Notes under the pieces: generated by a model
What the model saw: only the letters and a program-made list of their open reading frames with translations
Database searches by the model: none
Told to the model about the DNA's origin: nothing
In this document: in pieces, positions 6,801 through 12,067 of the stretch
Numbering within the stretch: position 1 is the stretch's first letter
Layout of the letters: every line of letters starts with the position of its first letter
Made by a program: the position numbers and the translations under genes
Source of the DNA: CAYTSW01 sp964440605
GTDB lineage: Bacteria; Planctomycetota; Phycisphaerae; Phycisphaerales; UBA1924
Direction of reading: 5' to 3'
Length of the DNA: 12,067 nucleotides
NCBI GenBank assembly: GCA_964440605.1
Contig: CAYTSW010000083.1
Span: forward strand, 1 to 12,067

Positions 6801-7580
6801 TCAAGTCTCTTCTTCGAGGCTCGCGGTAAGGAAGCGTTTGGCGGCCTCGATCGCCGGGCCTGGAGCGTTATCGCCCCGGTACTCGATGGCGAGCGCCCCC
6901 TCGTAGCCGACGGTCTTGACCGCTTCCATGCAGCCTTCGAGGGGGAAGGCCTTGTGGGCGCCGGCGTTGTCGAAGTCGGTGACGGCGGCGCAGACGCAAC
7001 TGGCGTAGGGCGTGAGCTGGCGCATGTAGCCCGAGGGGTCGTCGGTTGCGGCGGCGGTCTGGAAGTCGGGCATGGAGCCGATGCGGAAGCCGCCGACCTT
7101 GCGGATCATGCCCGTGAGCTGCTCGGGGGTCTCGGTGAGGCCGGGCTCGGGCGCGAGGAGCAGGTTGACTTCGAGGCGCTCTGCGGCGGTGACGACTTCC
7201 TTGAGCCGTCCCGCGATCTGGTCGGCGTCGGCAGACGCGGGGGCTTGGATCCTCATGGCGACGCTGGCGCAGCCGAGGCGATGGCCGACACGCAAGACGC
7301 GCTCGAGGCGGTCGATGGCGTTGTTGGCCTTGGTGGGTGTGGTGAAGTCGTGGGAGCGGTCTTCGATGAGTGTGAGCCAGGGGCAGCCGGCGCGGTCGGC
7401 CTCGTCTCTGAGGCGGTCGAGGGCGTTGGCGTCCCACCCAGCGAGGTAGCTGGTCTGGAGGGCCAGGCCGTGGAGCGCGAACTCCCCGAGAACGTACTTG
7501 GGCGCGTCGTAGAGGTGGAGCTCCGGCTCTTTGCCGGTGAGGAGCGCGTGGAGCGATCGTGTCGAAAGGGTGAGCAGCAT
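6801..7580 (-). CDS. Sugar phosphate isomerase/epimerase-like TIM-barrel protein
   Basis: The protein has 259 residues and resembles the xylose-isomerase-like TIM-barrel (AP endonuclease 2) superfamily. Alternating hydrophobic strands and helices fit an eight-fold barrel. Likely metal-ligand positions include Glu145 (LLAPEPG), Asp172 in GSMPDF, and Glu233 in LAIEYRGD, the typical C-terminal strand of the family. Members isomerise or epimerise sugars, inositols or hydroxypyruvate, or cleave DNA at abasic sites; the substrate cannot be told here. No signal peptide is seen. The ATG at 7580 is preceded by GGAGGGG at 7599-7593, 12 nt away, a somewhat long spacing. It is the first gene of the minus-strand operon leading into cmk and plsC, whose jobs do not obviously relate to it. 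Its leader contains a hairpin and, further upstream, a terminator. Confidence 0.8.
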   Translation of the reverse strand: MLLTLSTRSLHALLTGKEPELHLYDAPKYVLGEFALHGLALQTSYLAGWDANALDRLRDEADRAGCPWLTLIEDRSHDFTTPTKANNAIDRLERVLRVGHRLGCASVAMRIQAPASADADQIAGRLKEVVTAAERLEVNLLLAPEPGLTETPEQLTGMIRKVGGFRIGSMPDFQTAAATDDPSGYMRQLTPYASCVCAAVTDFDNAGAHKAFPLEGCMEAVKTVGYEGALAIEYRGDNAPGPAIEAAKRFLTASLEEET

Positions 7581-7664
7581 CGTGGGCGGCCGCCCCTCCG
7601 GTCAGCGGCGCCGACACTGTAACGGGATCGGGTCGAGCGTGGGGTTGGTGGGCGGTCGGGGAGC

Positions 7665-7692
7665 ACGGGTTGCCGCTGCGCGGTCAACCCGT
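7665..7692. repeat. Inverted repeat in leader of the minus-strand operon
   Basis: ACGGGTTG (7665-7672) pairs with CAACCCGT (7685-7692), and inside it CCG (7673-7675) pairs with CGG (7681-7683), with one bulged T. The stem is 11 bp with a 5-nt loop. No T-run follows on either strand. It lies between the minus-strand terminator and the isomerase start, so it is in the mRNA leader if transcription reads through. Confidence 0.5.
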
Positions 7693-7722
7693 AGCAAGGT
7701 GAGCAGCCCGGAAACAAGATGC

Positions 7723-7760
7723 AAAAGAAAAGACGGCCTGGCGTGAGAGCCAGGACCGTC
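7723..7760 (-). terminator. Rho-independent terminator, minus strand, with no recognised gene upstream
   Basis: On the minus strand the hairpin runs from 7760 to 7732. GACGG pairs with CCGTC, and CTGGC with GCCAG, with one more C-G pair and a single bulge between them. That is 11 bp around a 6-nt loop. It is followed directly by TTTTCTTTT (7731-7723). On the plus strand no T-run follows, so orientation is clear. The nearest minus-strand gene lies downstream (isomerase, 7580), not upstream. The terminator must therefore end an unrecognised transcript starting within about 7770-8106, or attenuate the operon leader. Confidence 0.75.
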
Positions 7761-7785
7761 TGGAGGGGAGAAAGAACTGTTGAGA

Positions 7786-7925
7786 CTCGCCGCCTCGAGC
7801 GGTGAGCCTGATGAATCATCCTATGGGGTGTGACCTTGGGCAAGGCTTGGCCGGTCGGAATGTCTCGAACCACATGGGTAAGATGCCCCAGCGATCATCG
7901 TTACGGACGATCGTAGGTCGATCGC
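7786..7925. other. Structured intergenic stretch between the minus-strand terminator and gcvH
   Basis: Three inverted repeats occur here. CTCGCCG (7786-7792) pairs with CGGTGAG (7800-7806) with one G-T wobble. GATGAATCATC at 7810-7820 is an 11-bp palindrome. GCGATC (7891-7896) pairs with GATCGC (7920-7925), enclosing ATCGT (7897-7901) paired with ACGAT (7907-7911). On the minus strand these precede the terminator at 7760-7723 and could be parts of a small RNA or leader. A 70-codon minus frame (8028-7816, GTG start, no Shine-Dalgarno) crosses the stretch; its third-position GC is visibly lower than in the neighbouring genes, so I do not call it a gene. Confidence 0.35.
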
Positions 7926-7984
7926 TCGCTTTGGACTGGGGTTGATACGACGGTTTTGCTCGGGGGTTCCGTTTGGAGGGGGCT

Positions 7985-8016
7985 TTGGCGACGAGAACGC
8001 GCGGGGGCAGTAGACT
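7985..8016 (+). promoter_or_regulatory. Weak candidate promoter for gcvH
   Basis: TAGACT at 8011-8016 is a good -10 form for GC-rich bacteria. TTGGCG at 7985-7990 could be the -35, but the 20-nt spacer is long. Initiation near 8023 would give a leader of about 85 nt. No glycine riboswitch signature was recognised in it. Confidence 0.3.
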
Positions 8017-8106
8017 GCGGGTCGTCACGGTCGGCGCGGTTTGCCGCGTTTGACCGGCCTGAGCGTCTGGCCTGACTTGGACTTTCTGGAACTGCGAGGC
8101 TTGCCC

Positions 8107-8487
8107 ATGCCGTCACCTTCGGACCTTCGCTACACGGACTCGCACGAATGGGTGCGGCTCGAGGGGAACCTCGCGACGCTGGGGATCACCCAGTTTGCCG
8201 TCAACGAACTCACTGACATCACATATGTCGAGCTGAAGCCGGCAGGGACGACGGTGACCGCGGGCGACTCGATCGGCGAGGTGGAGTCGGTGAAGGCGAC
8301 GAGCGACATTTACACGCCGGCGGCGGGCGAGATCATCGAAATCAACGAAGAGCTCTCGGACGACCCGTCGAAGGTGAACGAAGACCCGTTCGCGGAGGGG
8401 TGGCTCGTGCGGATCCGGGTGGATGATGCGTCGGTGATCGAGGCGATGATGGACGCCGAGGCGTATGACCAGAAGTACGCGGAGTGA
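8107..8487 (+). CDS. gcvH: Glycine cleavage system H protein
   Basis: Small lipoyl carrier protein that shuttles the aminomethyl group among the P, T and L proteins in glycine cleavage; cytoplasmic. It has 126 residues from ATG 8107, the family's usual size. The start is supported by GAGG at 8096-8099 (7-nt spacing) and by the typical beginning (LRYTDSHEWV, residues 7-16). The frame is open upstream to 8041, but that part lacks family similarity. The lipoylation site is Lys63 in EVESVKATSDIY (58-69). The later motif DPSKVNEDPFAEGWL is also characteristic. gcvT, gcvP and lipoate genes are not in the window, so the gene stands alone here. It is followed 167 nt later by an ABC transporter with no evident functional link. 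Confidence 0.96.
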   Translation: MPSPSDLRYTDSHEWVRLEGNLATLGITQFAVNELTDITYVELKPAGTTVTAGDSIGEVESVKATSDIYTPAAGEIIEINEELSDDPSKVNEDPFAEGWLVRIRVDDASVIEAMMDAEAYDQKYAE

Positions 8488-8563
8488 GCCGGCGTCGAAC
8501 TGGTCGGCTTGGGTGATGCGGGCGGAGTGAATCGGCGGGACGCGGGTGCCGAATACGAGGTGG

Positions 8564-8646
8564 GATCGCCGCGCTCTGGCGATCGCCTAGGGTTGTCGCC
8601 CGGTATTTCGGAGCGGTCGTTCGCGGCTCCGGACGCCTCTGGAGGC
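8564..8646 (+). other. Hairpins between gcvH and the ABC ATPase
   Basis: GATCGCC (8564-8570) pairs with GGCGATC (8578-8584), part of a 10-bp palindrome GGCGATCGCC at 8578-8587. CGGAGC (8609-8614) pairs with GCTCCG (8626-8631). GCCT (8635-8638) can pair with AGGC (8643-8646), which would cover the Shine-Dalgarno GGAGG (8641-8645) of the next gene. No T-run follows any of them, so they are not intrinsic terminators; a role in gcvH 3' end or in translation control is only possible. Confidence 0.3.
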
Positions 8647-8654
8647 TGCGTGCT

Positions 8655-9392
8655 GTGATGATCCGCTGCATCGATGTCCACAAGAGTTACACCACCGGAG
8701 GACGCCGCGTCGAGGCGCTGCGGGGTGCGGACCTTGAGATCGAGGAGCCGGGGTTCTACGGCGTGATGGGTGCTTCGGGCAGCGGCAAGAGCACGCTGCT
8801 GCACCTGATGGCGGCGCTGGACGTGCCGGACTCGGGCGAGGTGCACCTGGCGGGCAAGCGCGTGGACGCGATGGGCGAGGGCGCGCTCACGAGCTTCCGG
8901 CGGACGGAGATCGGCATCGTCTTCCAGCAGTTCAACCTGATTCCGACGATGACGGCTCGCGAGAACGTCGAGCTGCCCGGGATGCTCGCGCGTCGCGACG
9001 AGCGCGAGCTGCACGCGCGGAGCGACGAGCTGCTGCACAGGCTGGGGATGACGGACCGGGCGGAGCACCGTCCCGAGGCGTTGTCGGGCGGCGAGCAGCA
9101 ACGGGTGGCGATCGCGCGGGCGCTGCTGTTCGCCCCGCCGATCCTGCTCGCGGACGAGCCGACGGGGAATCTGGATTCGAAGTCGAGCGAGCGGCTGTGG
9201 TCGCTGCTCGCGGAGATCGCCGCGGAGCGGGAGACGACGATCGTGATGGTGACGCACGAGGCGGCGGCGGCGGCGCACTGCCGACGCGTCTACCTGCTGC
9301 ACGACGGGCGGGTGACGGGGCACATGGACACGGAGGGTCTGGATGCGAGCGGTATCGCGGCTCGGTATCAACAGCTTGGCCGGTCGGCGTAG
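8655..9392 (+). CDS. ABC transporter ATP-binding protein, LolD/YbbA/MacB type
   Basis: Cytoplasmic ATPase subunit of a type VII (MacB/FtsX-superfamily) ABC transporter; 245 residues. All nucleotide-binding motifs are intact: Walker A GASGSGKST at 39-47, Q-loop FQQFNLIP at 90-97, signature LSGGEQQ at 143-149, Walker B ILLADE at 163-168 with catalytic Glu168, D-loop NLD at 172-174, and H-loop His201. The ADEPTGNLD string and the LolD-like length place it in the lipoprotein-release/MacB branch. The start is GTG 8655 (9 nt after GGAGG at 8641-8645) or the adjacent ATG 8658. Its 3' end overlaps the permease by 50 nt in another frame, so both subunits are translated from one mRNA. No periplasmic adaptor gene is seen nearby. 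Confidence 0.95.
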   Translation: MMIRCIDVHKSYTTGGRRVEALRGADLEIEEPGFYGVMGASGSGKSTLLHLMAALDVPDSGEVHLAGKRVDAMGEGALTSFRRTEIGIVFQQFNLIPTMTARENVELPGMLARRDERELHARSDELLHRLGMTDRAEHRPEALSGGEQQRVAIARALLFAPPILLADEPTGNLDSKSSERLWSLLAEIAAERETTIVMVTHEAAAAAHCRRVYLLHDGRVTGHMDTEGLDASGIAARYQQLGRSA

Positions 9393-12067
9393 CCGCACCC
9401 TGCTCCTGATCGGCGCGGTGGCGCTGGCGACGGCGTTGGTGGCGGCGATCTCGTGCGCGCTGGCCTCGCTGAACAAGGGCATGATGTATCGCGTTGCGTC
9501 GAGCGTGGGCAACGCCGACGTCAACGTGCGCCACGTCGCGGGGGATCGGCTTGACGCGGGTGTCGTCGCGACACTGCGTGGGCAGAAGGACATCGCGCTG
9601 GCGGCGCCGCACATACGCGAGGGTGTGCGCTTCTGGCCCGTGGAGGGGTTCGAGGGTGGGGAGCCGGTGGTGGCGTCGGTGCAGGGGATCGACCCGGCGG
9701 TGGAGTACGAGGTCATCCCGTTCACGCCGGACGTGGGGCGGCGGGTGGAGAACGACTGGGAAGTGGTGCTCGACCGTTCGACGATCGAGACGCTCGGCGC
9801 CGAACTCGGTTCGGAGCTGGTTGCGGGCGATCGGCTGGAGGAAGCCGACGACATCTTCACGGTCGTTGGGATCGTGGAGCCTCGAGAGATCGAGATCCTG
9901 CGTCGGCCGCAGGCGTGGACAACGATCGCCTCGCTGCGCGAGGCGACGGGCGTGGACGGGTTTGTGCACGAGGTGCTCGTGCAACTCAAGGATGGCGTGG
10001 CCGCGGAGGCGATGATCGACCCGCTGACCGCAGCGCTGCCGCCCAACACGCTGGTGCGCTCGACGGAGCTGACGACGAGCGGCATCGGCAAGACGATCCG
10101 GGCGAACAACTTCATGTTCACGCTCTCAAGCGTGCTGACGTACATCGNNNNNNNNNNNNNNNNNNNNNNNNNNNNNNNNNNNNNNNNNNNNNNNNNNNNN
10201 NNNNNNNNNNNNNNNNNNNNNNNNNNNNNNNNNNNNNNNNNNNNNNNACGATCCGGGCGAACAACTTCATGTTCACGCTCTCAAGCGTGCTGACGTACAT
10301 CGCCAGCGGGTTCATCGTGCTGACGGGGTTGACAACGAACCTGCTGGAGCGACAGCGGGAGCTGGCGGTGCTGCGCTGCATCGGCGCGTCGCGTGCGCAG
10401 CTTGCGGGGTCGCAGTTCGTCGTGGGCGGGGTGATCGGCGCGGGCGGGGCGGCGATCGGCTTGCCGTTGGGCATCTTCTTCGCCTGGATGGTCACGGTGC
10501 TTTTCCCGGATCGTTTGCCGGCGGGGCTTGTGGTGCCGGTCGGCGGGATGGCGCTGGCGGCCGCGGGGGCGGTGTTCTCGGGTTTGGTGGGCGCCTCGTG
10601 GGCGGCGTGGAGCGCGTCGCGGGCCAAGCCGCTGGCGGCGATGGCCTCGCGATCGAAGCCCGCGACCACGCGCGGGCTGGGTCTGGCGGCGGTGCTGGGG
10701 TTGGTGGGCGTCGCGGTGCAACTGCTCATCGTCGGGCTGGCGACCGACGGGCAGGTGCTCTTCTGGGGGTACGCCGCGGCCGGTCTGCCGATGATGTTCG
10801 TGGGCTACTTCCTGCTCGGCGCGCCCTTGGCGATGGTGCTGGCGCGGACCGTGGGTCCGGTGCTGGGGCGGGTGATGGGCTTGCCCAAGGGCCTGCTTCG
10901 GCGGTCGCTGGAGGCGACGCCCTTCCGCACGGGGTTCACCGCCGGCGCACTGATGGTCGGCCTCGCGCTGATGACGAGCATCTGGACCAACGGCTCGGCG
11001 ATCATCGATCAGTGGATCGGCGCCATCCGCTTCCCCGACGCCTTCGTCAACGGTCAACTCGTCGGCATCACCGATGAGCACCGCGCGGCGCTCGAAGGGC
11101 TGGACTTCGTCGACAACACCTGCGCGGTGACCATCTTCCGCGTCGACGGCAACAACGCCTTCGGCCTCACCGGCTTCCGCCAACTCTCGACGAGCTTCAT
11201 CGCCTTCGAAGTCGAGCCCTTCTTTGAAATGACGAAGCTCCACTGGGTCGCGGGTGATCCGGAAACGGCGATCCCCAAACTCGAGGAGGGCTCGGGCCTG
11301 CTCGTCGCGCAGGAGTTCCTCGTCCAGCGCGAGGGGTTCGGCATCGGCGACACCTTCCCCATCGAGTTCCGCGGGCGCACGCGCGAGTTCGAGATCGTCG
11401 GAGCCGTCAGCAGTCCGGGGCTGGACATCGTCAACAAGTACTTCGACTTCGAGGAGGAGTACGCCAACGCCTCGATCCACGCGGTCTTCGGCTCGCGCCA
11501 GGTCCTCGAGGAGTTCTTCCGCACCGACAAAATCGACCTGCTGCAGGTCGGCATCGCCGACGACAGCACGATCACGGACGAAGACGCGACGGCGCAGATG
11601 GAAGAGGCATTGGCTACGCCCGGTTTGATCGTCGGCAGCGGGCGGCAGATCCAGCAGGAGATCATCCGCATCGGCCTCGGCTCGATGCGCATCGCGACGT
11701 ACGTCGCGATCGGTTCGATGCTCATCGGTTGCTTCGGCGTCGCGAACATCGTGGTCGCGGGGATCGACGCACGCCGCTTCGAGTTCGGCGTGCTTCGTTC
11801 GATCGGCGCGAGCCGCGGCGTGCTCGCGCGCCTGCTCATCGCCGAGGTGCTGATGGTCGCACTGACCGCGTGCATCCTCGGCACACTGCTGGGCATCCAG
11901 GGGAGCTGGGCGGGTCTGCGCATGAACGAGCTGCTCGCCGGGCTGAAGCTCGACCTGCGCCCGCCGGCGGGCCCGATCGCGCTCGGGTGGGCGATGCTGG
12001 TGGTGCTGACGGTGGGCAGCGTGCTGCCGATCGTGCTGCGCGTGAGCGCGTTGCGGGCGCGGGACTT
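9343..12067 (+). CDS. ABC transporter permease with two FtsX domains (YbbP-like), split by N gap, 3' partial
   Basis: Membrane subunit partnering the ATPase just upstream. ATG 9343 has GGAGGG at 9332-9337 (5-nt spacing) and the typical RxRTLLLIGAVAL first membrane helix (about residues 19-40). Then come a MacB-like extracytoplasmic domain, three helices of FtsX domain 1, extra helices, a second extracytoplasmic domain, and FtsX domain 2 to the window edge: about ten helices, as in YbbP. The frame before the gap differs from that after it, because of 100 Ns and an exact 55-bp duplication (10093-10147 and 10248-10302). Removing 155 bases restores one frame from 9343 to 12067, 856 codons with no stop. 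The restored junction SVLTYIASGFIVLTGL leads into LLERQRELAVLRCIGAS, the conserved FtsX core; a parallel RRFEFGVLRSIGAS lies in domain 2. Only the last few residues appear missing. Substrate is unknown (lipid, lipoprotein or peptide in this superfamily). Confidence 0.92.
10093..10147. repeat. 55-bp direct duplication flanking the N gap, left copy
   Basis: Positions 10093-10147 are identical over all 55 bases to 10248-10302 on the other side of the N run. The left copy ends exactly where the Ns begin and the right copy starts exactly where they end. This is the pattern of two contig ends sharing one k-mer overlap, not a biological repeat. Confidence 0.95.
10148..10247. other. Assembly gap of 100 Ns inside the permease gene
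   Basis: Exactly 100 Ns, the conventional filler for a gap of unknown size. Because the flanks overlap by 55 bp and the reading frame is restored when they are merged, the true gap is probably zero or negative in length. Confidence 0.97.
10248..10302. repeat. 55-bp direct duplication flanking the N gap, right copy
   Basis: Identical to 10093-10147. The correct permease frame after the gap is the one with codons starting at 10302, 10305 and so on. Frames carried across the Ns without removing the duplication stop soon after (near 10293) and are artefacts. Confidence 0.95.

Noticed and set aside
7860..7885. tRNA T-loop-like GGTTCGAGAC on the minus strand
   Set aside because: No matching T-stem, acceptor stem or anticodon arm could be built around it.
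7816..8028. 70-codon minus-strand small ORF upstream of the orphan terminator
   Set aside because: It has a GTG start without a Shine-Dalgarno, lower third-position GC than neighbouring genes and no recognisable family. It is kept only as one possibility in the terminator finding.
7930..8106. Glycine riboswitch upstream of gcvH
   Set aside because: I could not find the conserved aptamer core or a tandem aptamer arrangement; only a weak promoter-like pair is visible.
8310..10145. Open frame of 611 codons on the minus strand across gcvH, the ATPase and the permease
   Set aside because: It lies antisense to three well-supported genes and has low-complexity Ser/Arg/Pro composition, so it is a shadow frame.
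9343..10293. Permease frame read through the Ns and ending at 10293
   Set aside because: The residues after the Ns are in the wrong frame; the stop is an artefact of the duplicated 55 bp and the 100-N filler.
10281..11480. Open frame of 399 codons on the minus strand over the permease
   Set aside because: It is antisense to the FtsX-domain permease, whose correct frame is continuous through here; the product is Arg/His-rich and resembles no family.
1..12067. CRISPR arrays, insertion sequences, prophage or defence genes
   Set aside because: No regularly spaced repeats, transposase, integrase, nuclease or helicase signatures were seen; the content is housekeeping.

Overview
The window is GC-rich bacterial chromosome carrying mostly housekeeping genes. 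The likely source is a planctomycete, probably of the Phycisphaerae type. That guess rests on high-GC codon use, a DUF2617-type protein (recalled as planctomycete-associated), and intergenic hairpin repeats whose arms read Gly-Thr-Pro-Val-Pro-Pro, a signature I associate with planctomycete intergenic DNA. No 16S or marker search could be run. A run of 100 Ns flanked by an exact 55-bp duplication shows that this is an assembled scaffold, probably from short reads.

Layout from left to right. (1) A 3'-truncated helical-repeat (HEAT-like) protein on the minus strand (1-1086) is divergent from a DUF2617-like gene on the plus strand (1395-1943). A 308-nt intergenic region lies between them and holds a perfect 12-bp palindrome. 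(2) ileS, isoleucyl-tRNA synthetase, is on the plus strand (2247-5177). It follows a 303-nt leader with a good sigma70-like promoter, a strong hairpin and one or two copies of the dispersed hairpin repeat. (3) A minus-strand operon converges on ileS, in the order sugar phosphate isomerase-like protein (7580-6801), cytidylate kinase cmk (6741-6022), plsC acyltransferase (6025-5294). Its genes overlap or nearly abut. The 116-nt convergent gap with ileS holds three hairpins in series. (4) A 526-nt intergenic region (7581-8106) holds a strong minus-strand rho-independent terminator that follows no recognised gene. (5) On the plus strand are gcvH (8107-8487), then a LolD/YbbA-type ABC ATPase (8655-9392) overlapping a large YbbP-type permease with two FtsX domains (9343 to beyond the window end). 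The permease is interrupted by the N gap.

How the genes work together: Cmk (CDP/CTP supply) and PlsC (phosphatidic acid synthesis) feed the CDP-diacylglycerol route and are often neighbours. The ATPase and permease form one transporter of the lipoprotein-release/MacB superfamily. The rest looks like independent housekeeping functions.

I found no convincing novel multi-gene system. The points most worth a second look are: the N gap, which is very probably an assembly artefact that breaks a continuous permease gene; the orphan minus-strand terminator at 7723-7760; the loss of three of four zinc-finger cysteines at the IleRS C-terminus; and the hairpin repeat family.
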